A stretch of DNA of 64,000 nucleotides from CAVRXQ01 sp963849105. Its GTDB lineage: Bacteria > Actinomycetota > Acidimicrobiia > Acidimicrobiales > Bog-793. The notes below the pieces were generated by a model. It did no database searches. It worked only from the letters and a program-made list of their open reading frames with translations, and was not told the DNA's origin. The stretch is taken from assembly GCA_963849105.1 (NCBI GenBank), contig CAWKGD010000003.1:682001-746000 (forward strand). The letters are read 5' to 3'. Made by a program: the position numbers and the translations under genes. This document shows, piece after piece, positions 51,083 through 59,534 of this stretch. Positions within the stretch are counted from its first letter, which is position 1, and each line of letters starts with the position of its first letter.

Positions 51083-52438
51083 ATGCGCAAGCGGACCGAA
51101 CCCGACCTGTTTGACGCGGCGGCGGCCGACGAACTCGCCCGCCGGGCGCCGCTCGCCGACCGGATGCGGCCGCAAAGCCTCGACGAATTCGTCGGTCAGT
51201 CCCACCTGCTCGCACGGGGGGCGACGCTGCGTGCCCTCATCGAGACCGACTCGCTCTCTTCGGCGATCTTCTTCGGTCCGGCCGGCTCGGGCAAGACCAC
51301 GCTTGCCCGTCTTGTCGCGCAGACGTCGGCGAAACGGTTCGTGACGCTCTCCGCGGTCTCGAGCGGCGTCGCTGAAGTACGCGAAGTCATCGAACAGGCG
51401 CGGCGCGACCTCGGGATGAGTGGGCGTCAGACGATCCTTTTCCTCGACGAGATTCACCGCTTCAACCGCGCGCAACAGGACGCGTTCTTGCCCGGCGTCG
51501 AGTCGGGCGTCATCGTCCTCATCGGCGCGACGACCGAGAACCCCTTTTTCTCCCTCACCTCGCCGCTGCTCAGCCGCTCGACACTGTGGCGATTCGAGCC
51601 GATCGGCAACGAGGACCTCGCGCTGCTCGCCCGTCGCGGCGTCGAGCGGGAAGGTGCGTCGATCGACGACGAGGCGCTCGCGGCGGCCGTCGACCTCTCC
51701 GACGGCGACGCGCGGGCGTTGCTCGTCACACTGGAGGTCGCGATCGCCGTCGCCCGGTCGCGTGATCCGAGCGAGGTGGCGATCGGACGTGCCGACGTCG
51801 AGGCCGCCCGAACGACTCGCGCGATCCGCCACGGGCGCGACGAGCACTACGACGTCGTTAGCGCGCTGATCAAGTCGATCCGCGGATCGGATCCCGACGC
51901 CGCGATTTACTGGCTCGCCCGTTTGATCGTTGCCGGTGAGGACCCGCGATTTGTCGCCCGCCGCCTCGTTATCTTGTCGAGCGAGGACGTCGGTCTTGCT
52001 GATCCGAACGCCCTCGTCGTCGCGGAGTCGGCCGCCGCGGCGCTCGATCGCGTCGGGCTGCCCGAAGCGGCGCTGAACTTGGCGGAGGCGGTGGTCTATC
52101 TTGCTTCGGCGCCGAAGTCGAACCGCGCCGCGGTGGCGATTTGGAACGCGATGGGAGACGTCGAGCGCGGCCCGCTCGCGACGGTCCCGCCGAGGCTGCG
52201 CGGGACCGGATTCCAGGGCGCGAAGGCCCTCGGCCACGGAGTCGGTTACCAGTATCCTCACGACGATCCGCGAGGCTTCGTCGATCAGACGTACCTGCCC
52301 GATGAGCTCGCCGGACGCCGCTACTACGAGCCGTCCGAGCACGGCTTCGAACGCGAGGTCGCGGAGCGCCTCGCGCGGTGGTGGAAGCGACGAAAAGATG
52401 ACGGGGACGGGACGGATTCGGGCACGGTGAGCGAATGA
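51083..52438 (+). CDS. rarA: Replication-associated recombination protein A (AAA+ ATPase, MgsA)
   Basis: A 451-residue clamp-loader-like AAA+ ATPase that acts at stalled forks. N-terminal PLADRMRPQSLDEFVGQSHL, Walker A FFGPAGSGKTTLARL, Walker B TILFLDEIHRFNRAQQDAFL, sensor GATTENPFFSL, and the C-terminal RarA/MgsA domain (HYDVVSALIKSIRGSDPDAA, DEHYD region) are all visible. The stop overlaps alaS (ATGA). It starts 7 bp after aspS. Confidence 0.95.
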   Translation: MRKRTEPDLFDAAAADELARRAPLADRMRPQSLDEFVGQSHLLARGATLRALIETDSLSSAIFFGPAGSGKTTLARLVAQTSAKRFVTLSAVSSGVAEVREVIEQARRDLGMSGRQTILFLDEIHRFNRAQQDAFLPGVESGVIVLIGATTENPFFSLTSPLLSRSTLWRFEPIGNEDLALLARRGVEREGASIDDEALAAAVDLSDGDARALLVTLEVAIAVARSRDPSEVAIGRADVEAARTTRAIRHGRDEHYDVVSALIKSIRGSDPDAAIYWLARLIVAGEDPRFVARRLVILSSEDVGLADPNALVVAESAAAALDRVGLPEAALNLAEAVVYLASAPKSNRAAVAIWNAMGDVERGPLATVPPRLRGTGFQGAKALGHGVGYQYPHDDPRGFVDQTYLPDELAGRRYYEPSEHGFEREVAERLARWWKRRKDDGDGTDSGTVSE

Positions 52439-55047
52439 CGATCGACGGCGACGGGCTGCGCGCCGCGTTTACGCGCTACTTCGTCGAACGCGACCACAAC
52501 GCCCTGCCGGCTGCGAGTCTCGTTCCGGTCGATCCGACCGTGATGTTCACGATCGCCGGCATGGTGCAGTTCAAGCCGTACTTCACGGGTGAACAGACGC
52601 CACCGGTTCCGCGGGCGACGACGGTCCAACCGTGTTTCCGCACGAACGACATCGAGATCGTCGGCACGACGGCGCGCCACACGACGCTTTTCGAGATGCT
52701 CGGCAACTTCAGCTTTGGCGACTACTTCAAAGAGCGCGCGATCCCGCTCGCGTGGGACTTTGTCACCGAGGTCCTCGGGTTTGATGCCGATCGGCTGTGG
52801 ATCACGGTGCACGAATCAGACGACGAGGCGTCGGGAATCTGGCAAGACGCCGTCCAGGTCTCCGCCGAACGGATCCAGAAGATGGGAGCGGACAACTTCT
52901 GGGAGATGGGCGAGGTCGGTCCGTGCGGACCGTGCTCGGAGATCTACTTCGACCGTGGCGAGCACTTCGGCCCGGGAGGCGGTCCGGCGAATGACGACTC
53001 CGATCGCTACAGCGAGATCTGGAACCTCGTCTTCATGCAGTTCGACCGCGCCGCCGACGGGACGATGGAGGACCTCCCGAAAAAGAACATCGACACAGGA
53101 GCGGGTTTCGAACGGATCCTCATGCTGTTGCAAGGCGTTGATTCCGTGTTCGCGACCGATGTCCTCGCGCCGATCGTCGAGCAGGCCGCCTCGGCGACGA
53201 AGACGCCGCTCGGTCGCGACGACCACAGCGACGTCGCCCTGCGCGTCCTCGCCGACCACACGCGTTCGGCCGCCTTCCTCATCTCCGACGGCATCGTCCC
53301 TTCGAACGAGGGGCGGGGCTACGTGCTCCGTCGGATGATCCGCCGTGCGGCGTTGCGTGCCCACCAGCTCGGCGCGACCGAGGTTGTCCTGCCGAGGGTC
53401 GCCGACGCGGTGTCGGCGACCCTCGGCAACGCGTACCCGCGGCTAGTTCGCGACGGCGAACTGGTCCGCACGGTCATCGCCCACGAAGAAGAGGCGTTCC
53501 GCCGCAATCTGCGTGCCGGGTTCCAACTCCTTGAAACAGAGCTGCGCGACGCAGTCACGACGCTTCCCGGTGACGTCGCCTTCAAGCTGCACGACACGTA
53601 CGGGTTTCCGATCGACCTCACCGTCGAGGTGGCGAACGCGCGCGGCGTCGCTGTCGACCGGGCCGGTTTCGACGCCCAGATGGAAGAGCAACGCCGACGC
53701 GGCCGGGCCGACACTCACCGGGCGCTCGAGCACTTTGGTGCCGAGGGACGATGGCGCGACGTCCTGTCCGAGAGGGGACCGACCGAGTTCCTCGGCTACG
53801 AGGAGGAGGCGACCGACGCCGAGGTCCTCGCGGTGGCGGTGCGCGACGACGCCGGGACATTCGAGAACGTCGACGGCGAGCGCGCCCGAGATGGGGCGGA
53901 GTTCATTGACGTCGTCTTGGACCGCACGCCCTTTTATGCCGAAGGCGGAGGTCAGGTCGGTGACACCGGGACGATCCGCACACCGAGCGGAGTCGTGCGT
54001 GTGCTCGACACGACATCGGCCGACGGCGTGAGCGTGCACACCGGATACCTCATTCAGGGCACGGTGCGCGAGCACGAGCGCGCCCTCGCCGTGATCGACG
54101 TCGAACGCCGTGAGGCGATCAGGCGCAACCACACCGCGACGCATCTCCTCCACGCCGCGCTGCGCGAGGTACTAGGCGAGCACGCCAAACAGCAGGGATC
54201 ACTCGTCGCGCCCGACCGCCTGCGCTTCGACTTCAGCCACTTCTCCGCGCTCTCTGATGACGAGCTGGCTCGCATCGAGAGGATGGTCAGCGAACAGATC
54301 CTCGACAACGACGCGGTGACGACGTATCAGACCTCGAAGGAGGAGGCCGAACACCTCGGTGCCGTCGCGTTCTTCGGCGAGAAATATGGAGAGACCGTCC
54401 GTGTCGTCGAGGCCGGACCCGCTTCGCTCGAACTGTGCGGGGGGACCCACGTCCACACGCTCGGCTCGATCGGGCCGTTCCGCATCCTTTCGGAGAGCTC
54501 GATCGGCGCGAACACCCGCCGCATCGAGGCGACGACCGGCACTCGCTCGATCGAGGAGATCCGCGAGATGTCCGACACGCTGACGCGTGCCGCGACGACG
54601 CTGCACACGATTCCGTTCGACGTGGCGAACGCGGTCGAGCGCCTCGTCGAACGGGAGAGAGGCTTGGAGGACGAGCTGCGCCGGGCGCGCACATCCGCGC
54701 TGCGTGATGAAGCGCGTTCGCTCGCCTCGAAGGCGCACTCGGGCGTCCTCGTCGCTCGCCGCGACGGCGTCGACCCGACCGCGCTCCGTGAGCTGGCGCT
54801 GGCGATCCGCGCCCTCGACGTCTCGACCGTCGCGTTGATCGGCGCTCCCGACGCCGGTCGCGTCGCGATCGTCGTCGCTGCTCGACCCGACGGCGGCATC
54901 GACGCCCGAGAGATCGCCTCGGGCGCGGCGCGAGTTGTCGGTGGCGGCGGCGGTGGATCGAAGGAGCTCGCCACGGCTGGCGGTCGCGACGTAGCCGCCA
55001 TCGACGCGGCGATCGAGGAACTCGACGCCCTCATCGGGCGGACGTAG
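52435..55047 (+). CDS. alaS: Alanyl-tRNA synthetase
   Basis: Class II synthetase of 870 residues. The catalytic core has MFTIAGMVQFKPYFTGEQ, TTVQPCFRTNDIEIVG and TLFEMLGNFSFGDYFK. The editing domain has NHTATHLLHAALREVLG with the zinc-binding HTATH, and CGGTHVHTLGSIG. The C-terminal oligomerisation domain ends with VVGGGGGGSKELATAGG. Complete and coupled to rarA (ATGA). A short gap leads to ruvX, the usual order alaS-ruvX. Confidence 0.96.
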   Translation: MTIDGDGLRAAFTRYFVERDHNALPAASLVPVDPTVMFTIAGMVQFKPYFTGEQTPPVPRATTVQPCFRTNDIEIVGTTARHTTLFEMLGNFSFGDYFKERAIPLAWDFVTEVLGFDADRLWITVHESDDEASGIWQDAVQVSAERIQKMGADNFWEMGEVGPCGPCSEIYFDRGEHFGPGGGPANDDSDRYSEIWNLVFMQFDRAADGTMEDLPKKNIDTGAGFERILMLLQGVDSVFATDVLAPIVEQAASATKTPLGRDDHSDVALRVLADHTRSAAFLISDGIVPSNEGRGYVLRRMIRRAALRAHQLGATEVVLPRVADAVSATLGNAYPRLVRDGELVRTVIAHEEEAFRRNLRAGFQLLETELRDAVTTLPGDVAFKLHDTYGFPIDLTVEVANARGVAVDRAGFDAQMEEQRRRGRADTHRALEHFGAEGRWRDVLSERGPTEFLGYEEEATDAEVLAVAVRDDAGTFENVDGERARDGAEFIDVVLDRTPFYAEGGGQVGDTGTIRTPSGVVRVLDTTSADGVSVHTGYLIQGTVREHERALAVIDVERREAIRRNHTATHLLHAALREVLGEHAKQQGSLVAPDRLRFDFSHFSALSDDELARIERMVSEQILDNDAVTTYQTSKEEAEHLGAVAFFGEKYGETVRVVEAGPASLELCGGTHVHTLGSIGPFRILSESSIGANTRRIEATTGTRSIEEIREMSDTLTRAATTLHTIPFDVANAVERLVERERGLEDELRRARTSALRDEARSLASKAHSGVLVARRDGVDPTALRELALAIRALDVSTVALIGAPDAGRVAIVVAARPDGGIDAREIASGAARVVGGGGGGSKELATAGGRDVAAIDAAIEELDALIGRT

Positions 55048-55058
55048 AAGGCCAGGCC

Positions 55059-55523
55059 GTGCCGGATCGGCCTCCTTTTGGTCGCGTGCTCGGGCTCGAC
55101 CTCGGCTCCGTGCGCATCGGTGTGGCAATCTCCGACTCGGCGCGCACCCTCGCGACGCCACGCGAGGTCCTGCGAAGAAGCGGTGACCAGGAGAACGATC
55201 TCGAGTTGCTCGCGGCGCTCATCGACGACGCGGGTGCGACCGAGGTCGTCGTCGGCCTGCCGGTCTCGCTCGACGGAAGCCGCGGCCCGGCGGCCGCGGG
55301 CGTCGAAGCCGAGGCAGCACAGCTGCGTGAACGCGTGTCGGTGCCCGTACAGCTGATCGACGAACGCCTCTCGAGCGTGGAAGCGACACGGCGTCGACGC
55401 GAAGCGCGCCCGCAGTCGAAACAGCGGGCCCGCTCACCGCTTGGATCGCGGCACGCGCCCGTCGACGCCGACGCGGCGGCGATTGTCCTGCAGGCGTATC
55501 TCGATTCCCACCGCGGGCGGTGA
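55059..55523 (+). CDS. ruvX: Holliday junction resolvase-like YqgF/RuvX
   Basis: A 154-residue RNase H-fold protein implicated in 16S rRNA 5'-end processing and possibly in recombination. VLGLDLGSVRIGVAISD provides the first catalytic Asp, VVVGLPVSLDGSRGPAA the second motif, and VQLIDERLSSVEATRR the third. GTG start at 55059. In many actinobacteria mltG stands between this gene and aroE; here it is absent, and aroE begins 7 nt after the stop. Confidence 0.9.
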   Translation: MPDRPPFGRVLGLDLGSVRIGVAISDSARTLATPREVLRRSGDQENDLELLAALIDDAGATEVVVGLPVSLDGSRGPAAAGVEAEAAQLRERVSVPVQLIDERLSSVEATRRRREARPQSKQRARSPLGSRHAPVDADAAAIVLQAYLDSHRGR

Positions 55524-55529
55524 CGCAGA

Positions 55530-56399
55530 TTGACTCCGGTCGGCGTTCTCGGTGAACACGTTCGACAATTTCGGGCGGCAGTGATCGGCACGCCCATTCG
55601 CCATTCCTTATCGCCGCGCGTCCACGATGCGGCGTACGCAGCGCTCGGTCTCGACTGGCGCTACGGCGCGATCGAAGTTCAGCCCGGCGACGGAGCAGCC
55701 GCGATCCGCGAGGCACGCGACGCGAACTACGTGGGTCTGTCGGTGACGACACCGCTGAAGGTCGAAGCGGCGCAAGCGTGTCCAAAATCCAGAGACGTCG
55801 ACGCGATCGGCGCGGCAAACACGGTGGTCTTCGGCGGGGCCGGTGTGCTGGCGTACAACACCGACGGTGAAGGACTGCTCGACGACTTGCGGCAAGCGCA
55901 CGGCTTTGACGCGGGGAACCGAAATTGCGGGGTGATCGGTGCCGGTGCGACCGCCCGCGCGGTCGTCCGGGCGCTCGATGCACACGGCGCGCACGAGATC
56001 ATCGTTGTCAACCGCTCCGCTGATCGCGCGCATGCAGCGGTCGCTCTCGCGCCGACGACGGCGCGTGTGGGTGACCCCGAGGACCTTATTGGGCTCGACC
56101 TCGTCGTCTATGCGGCGCGGGCAGCGACCCCAGACGATCATCGCGAGATCGTCGGATTCGCCTCAGGTCTCGGTGCGTCGACCTGCCCTGGACAACTCGT
56201 CGTCGACGTGAACTACTACCCGCCGCGATCGGCGTTCTTGGAATCGGCGCGCGCAAGGGGAGCGCTGGTCCAGCACGGGCTCGGGATGCTCGTCCACCAG
56301 GCGGCCCGACAAGTCGAACTTTTCACCGGCTTGCCAGCGCCGCTCGAGGCGATGTGGGGAGCTGTGGCGAGCGAACCGGGGGCACTTAGCCCCAGCTGA
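55530..56399 (+). CDS. aroE: Shikimate dehydrogenase
   Basis: Reduces 3-dehydroshikimate to shikimate with NADPH. The 289-residue protein has the shikimate-binding start VIGTPIRHSLSPRVHDAAY, catalytic Lys in GLSVTTPLKVEAA, YNTDGEGLLDDL with the catalytic Asp, the dinucleotide loop GVIGAGATARAVVRAL and VNRSADRA. TTG 55530 is the first start after ruvX; the next in frame, GTG 55581, would cut into the first strand. Another pathway enzyme, aroG, lies 52 kb away in the trp operon. Confidence 0.92.
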   Translation: MTPVGVLGEHVRQFRAAVIGTPIRHSLSPRVHDAAYAALGLDWRYGAIEVQPGDGAAAIREARDANYVGLSVTTPLKVEAAQACPKSRDVDAIGAANTVVFGGAGVLAYNTDGEGLLDDLRQAHGFDAGNRNCGVIGAGATARAVVRALDAHGAHEIIVVNRSADRAHAAVALAPTTARVGDPEDLIGLDLVVYAARAATPDDHREIVGFASGLGASTCPGQLVVDVNYYPPRSAFLESARARGALVQHGLGMLVHQAARQVELFTGLPAPLEAMWGAVASEPGALSPS

Positions 56400-56452
56400 G
56401 GTTCCCCAAGCTGCAAATTCGGACAATCGACCCTTCGGTAGGGTGTCTTGTT

Positions 56453-57607
56453 GTGGCGGCACACGTTCTTGATCGCACGCCGCGGCTCCACCGCAAGACG
56501 ACATCGCCAATCCTCGCTGCGTTGCGGCAGGTGGACTTCGCCCTCATTGTCGCGACGCTCGTTCTGACGGTTATCGGTTTCGTCATGGTGTACTCGGCCT
56601 CGAAGGGGATCTACCCCGCCGAGCCGAACTACTTCTTGAAGCGCCAGATCGCCTACGCGATCGTCGGGCTCATCGCGATGATCGTCTGTGCGACGGTCGA
56701 TTACCGGCGGCTCGAAGATTTCGGGTACTACATCTACGGCATCGTCGTCATCGCGCTCGCCGGCGTCATCGCCGTCGGACACAGCCAGAACGGCTCGCAG
56801 CGGTGGATCTCGCTCGCCGGCGTGCAGTTCCAACCCTCGGAATTCGGGGTGCTCGCAGTGATTTGCGGGGTCGCGCTGTACCTTGCTCGGCATCGCCGCG
56901 AACTCGGCGTCGGGCGAATTGCCGCGCTCTGCCTGATGACCGGTGTCCCAATCTTGCTCGTCGTGAAACAGCCCGACCTCGGCACCGGGATCCTGCTCGG
57001 CGTCGTGTTGTTCGTGATGTTGTACTTCGGAGGCGTCCGAATGCGGTTCCTCGTCGCGCTCGTCGCCATCGCAGTTTTGGGATTCGCCTTCGCGGTTTTC
57101 GCCCACGTGCTGAGCACATATCAACTCGACCGCTTGACGGCGTTCTTGCACCAGAGCACCGACCCGCAGGGCCTCGATTACAACGTCATCCAGTCGAAGA
57201 CGGCGATCGGCGCCGGAGGACTGACCGGGACGGGGCTCTTCAAGGGCGCGCAGACGAACCTCGAGTACGTTCCGATCCAGTATGCGGACTTCATCTTCTC
57301 GGCGATCGGCGAACAGCTCGGCTTCATCGGTTCCGCGGTTGTCATCGCGCTGTACGGGTTCGTCGCGTTCCGGATCTTTCGGGCGGTCCAGGTAGCCCGT
57401 GATGAACTCGGCCGGCTCATCTGCGCGGGGATCCTCGCGTTCGTCGTCTTCTCGGTCTTCGAGAACGTCGGGATGGCGTCGGGGATCATGCCGATCACCG
57501 GCATCCCGCTCCCATTCATCTCCTACGGCGGTTCCGCATTGGTCGCCTTCTTCTGCGCGATCGGACTCGTCTTGAATATCGAGATGCGTCGATCGCGAGC
57601 CCGATGA
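56453..57607 (+). CDS. rodA: RodA-type SEDS peptidoglycan polymerase
   Basis: A 384-residue protein with ten membrane helices of the SEDS family, which polymerises lipid II together with a class B penicillin-binding protein. Landmarks are VDFALIVATLVLTVIGFVMV, FQPSEFGVLAVICGVALYL, VVKQPDLGTGILLGVVLFV with the catalytic-type Asp, DFIFSAIGEQLGF and GIPLPFISYGGSA. Its size and the QNGSQRWISLAGVQFQPSE loop match RodA better than FtsW. GTG 56453 is 8 nt after TAGGGT, with no Shine-Dalgarno site. It is coupled to the following BFN-domain gene (ATGA). A second SEDS gene lies just downstream on the other strand. Confidence 0.9.
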   Translation: MAAHVLDRTPRLHRKTTSPILAALRQVDFALIVATLVLTVIGFVMVYSASKGIYPAEPNYFLKRQIAYAIVGLIAMIVCATVDYRRLEDFGYYIYGIVVIALAGVIAVGHSQNGSQRWISLAGVQFQPSEFGVLAVICGVALYLARHRRELGVGRIAALCLMTGVPILLVVKQPDLGTGILLGVVLFVMLYFGGVRMRFLVALVAIAVLGFAFAVFAHVLSTYQLDRLTAFLHQSTDPQGLDYNVIQSKTAIGAGGLTGTGLFKGAQTNLEYVPIQYADFIFSAIGEQLGFIGSAVVIALYGFVAFRIFRAVQVARDELGRLICAGILAFVVFSVFENVGMASGIMPITGIPLPFISYGGSALVAFFCAIGLVLNIEMRRSRAR

Positions 57608-58182
57608 GCGAGGAAGCGGCAGCGACTCCGACGCGCGCTCCGGCCAAGAAGCGCGCACCGGCGAAGACGAGCAAAGAGGAGTCCGAGCCCATCGAACCGG
57701 TCGAGGCGGTTGCGGCTGGCGACGCGCAGAGCGCGCCCGAGCCCGGCGACTTCGCGGGGTTCATCCCCGTCGAAGTCGTCGACGTCATCGTTCGGCTTCC
57801 GAACCCGAATCCGGTGCTCGTGCTGCGGACGGTTGACCCACCGCAACGCTCGCTCGAAATCCCGATCGGCGCCGCTGAGGGAATCTCGATCGCGAACGCG
57901 CTGCACGATGTTTCGACGCCGAAGCCGCTCACGCACGAGCTCTTCGCCGACACGCTGACGGCGCTCGACGCATCGGTCGCCGTTGGGCGCATCACCGCCG
58001 TCGAGGGCGGCTCTTTCTACGGGGAGATCGTCGTGAGCGGCGGCAACGCCGGCCAGCAGACGATCCCCTGTCGGCCGTCGGATGCGGTCGCGATGGCGCT
58101 GCGTCAGCGGCCGCCGGCTCCGATCGTCGCTTCTTCGGCGGTCCTCGAGACGGCCGGCATCGAAGACGACACGAGCCGCTGA
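57604..58182 (+). CDS. Bifunctional nuclease (BFN/DUF151) domain protein
   Basis: A 192-residue protein. The first 50 residues are Ala/Lys/Glu/Pro-rich and probably disordered. Residues about 52-185 form a BFN domain: LEIPIGAAEGISIANALHDV, KPLTHELFADTL, FYGEIVVSGG and CRPSDAVAMALRQRPPAPI. BFN proteins in plants and some bacteria have nuclease activity; in actinobacteria their role is unclear. The start overlaps rodA (ATGA), an unexpected coupling to a peptidoglycan polymerase. The last 79 bp overlap the end of the convergent FtsW-like gene. Confidence 0.84.
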   Translation: MSEEAAATPTRAPAKKRAPAKTSKEESEPIEPVEAVAAGDAQSAPEPGDFAGFIPVEVVDVIVRLPNPNPVLVLRTVDPPQRSLEIPIGAAEGISIANALHDVSTPKPLTHELFADTLTALDASVAVGRITAVEGGSFYGEIVVSGGNAGQQTIPCRPSDAVAMALRQRPPAPIVASSAVLETAGIEDDTSR

Positions 58183-59471
58183 TTCCCCTCGTTGGAGATC
58201 CGTATCAAGATCGCCACCAAGGCGTAGTTCGCGACGAGCGATGAGCCCCCGTAGGAGACGAAGGGGAGCGTGACCCCCGTCAAGGGCAACAGCCGCGTGT
58301 CGCCCGCCATGATGAGGAACGCCTGCAGCCCGAGGGTGGCGGTAAGTCCCGTCGCACACAGCCGGGAGAACTCCGAACGCGCGCGCCGCGCGGCCCGCAA
58401 TCCCGCGCCGACCAAGATCGCGAAGCAGGCGACGATCGCCAAGGCGCCGACGAGACCCATCTCCTCTCCGATGATGGCGAAGATGTAATCGCTGGACGAG
58501 ATCGGCAGCACCCCTTGCGCGAGGCCGAAGCCGATACCGGTTCCGAAGAGCCCGCCGCGCCCGAAGGCGAGCTCGCCTTGGATCGGCTGCAGGCCGATCC
58601 CTGTCGGATACGGCCACGGGTTGAGCCAGTCGGTGAAGCGCTCGTTCACCTGCGTCAGGATGTGGCTTGCCAAGAAGGCGACCAGCGCGAAACCGGCGAG
58701 CCCGATGACGATGTAGGTCCACCGTCCCGTTGCGGCCCAGATCATCGTCAAAAAGACGAGGAAAAGGATCAAAGAGAAGCCGATGTCGTCTTCGACGAGG
58801 ATGATCAAAAGCGCCATGATCGCCGCCGCGGCGATCGGGCCGAAGGCGCGCAAATCCGGGATCATCCGGTTGCCGATCCTTCGTGTCGGCACCGTCAAGA
58901 GTTCGCGTTTGTCGACGAAGTACGAGGCGAAGAAGATGACAAGCAACAGTTTCGCGATCTCGACCGGTTGGAATTCGAACGACGAGGCGTGGACCCACAG
59001 GCGGGCGCCGTTGATCTTCTCGCCGATGCCGGGCAAGAGCGGCGCGATCAACATCAAAAAGGCCGCCGCGAGGATCAGATAGCGGTAGCGGTCCAAGTCG
59101 CGGCTGTAGCCGAGCGTTGCGAGCACGCCCGCGTAGATCACGAGTCCGATCACCGTCCAGGCGAGCTGCTGACCCGCCTGGCCGGGATCGCCGCGTTCGA
59201 TGAAGACGTAGCCCATGCCGTTCAGAACGAGGACAACCGGCATGATCACGGGGTCGGCGTTCGGCGCGTAGATCCGATTCACGAGCTGGACGCCGAGGCC
59301 GATCAGCGCCAGGAAGACGATGAACTCGACGATGTGGGCGGGGAGCTTGCCGGTGAGCGCCAGCGACTCGAGCAAGGTCGCGAACAAAACGACGACCGCG
59401 CCGACAAAGAGCATTCCTGCTTCGGTGCGGCGACGCGGTGATCGACGGCGCTGCACGGCGACGGCGCTCAC
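58104..59471 (-). CDS. ftsW: FtsW/RodA/SpoVE-family SEDS protein
   Basis: A 455-residue, roughly 12-helix SEDS protein. The two N-terminal extra helices (about 22-62) before the core match the FtsW/RodA proteins of actinobacteria, which are longer than E. coli RodA. Core motifs are EFQPVEIAKLLLVIFFASYF, VEDDIGFSLILFLVFLTMIW, PWPYPTGIGLQPIQGELAFG and GVTLPFVSYGGSSLVANYAL. GTG 59471 is 6 nt after TACGTT (59483-59478 on the minus strand), a leaderless pattern. I call it ftsW as the partner of the RodA-like gene, but the assignment between the two is tentative. The C-terminal tail overlaps the BFN gene. Confidence 0.85.
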   Translation of the reverse strand: MSAVAVQRRRSPRRRTEAGMLFVGAVVVLFATLLESLALTGKLPAHIVEFIVFLALIGLGVQLVNRIYAPNADPVIMPVVLVLNGMGYVFIERGDPGQAGQQLAWTVIGLVIYAGVLATLGYSRDLDRYRYLILAAAFLMLIAPLLPGIGEKINGARLWVHASSFEFQPVEIAKLLLVIFFASYFVDKRELLTVPTRRIGNRMIPDLRAFGPIAAAAIMALLIILVEDDIGFSLILFLVFLTMIWAATGRWTYIVIGLAGFALVAFLASHILTQVNERFTDWLNPWPYPTGIGLQPIQGELAFGRGGLFGTGIGFGLAQGVLPISSSDYIFAIIGEEMGLVGALAIVACFAILVGAGLRAARRARSEFSRLCATGLTATLGLQAFLIMAGDTRLLPLTGVTLPFVSYGGSSLVANYALVAILIRISNEGNQRLVSSSMPAVSRTAEEATIGAGGR

Positions 59472-59521
59472 GCGTCAAACGTACCGGAGTGGAGGCCTCA
59501 ATCTCTGGGCAGCGGCACCGG

Positions 59522-59527
59522 TAGCGT
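59522..59527 (+). promoter_or_regulatory. -10-like hexamer of ppk1
   Basis: TAGCGT ends 7 nt before the GTG at 59535 and overlaps the earlier in-frame GTG at 59526, which therefore cannot be the start of the same transcript. No Shine-Dalgarno site follows. Confidence 0.45.
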
Positions 59528-59534
59528 GGGGATG

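Noticed and set aside
49102..51090. A 662-codon open frame antisense to aspS, and similar long antisense frames opposite ftsW (57523-59478), tkt (39418-41169), the permease (34763-36379) and the ABC genes (19282-21336)
   Set aside because: High GC suppresses stop codons in opposite frames. These translations are Arg/Ala/Asp-rich without domain motifs, while the opposite strand carries clear conserved enzymes.
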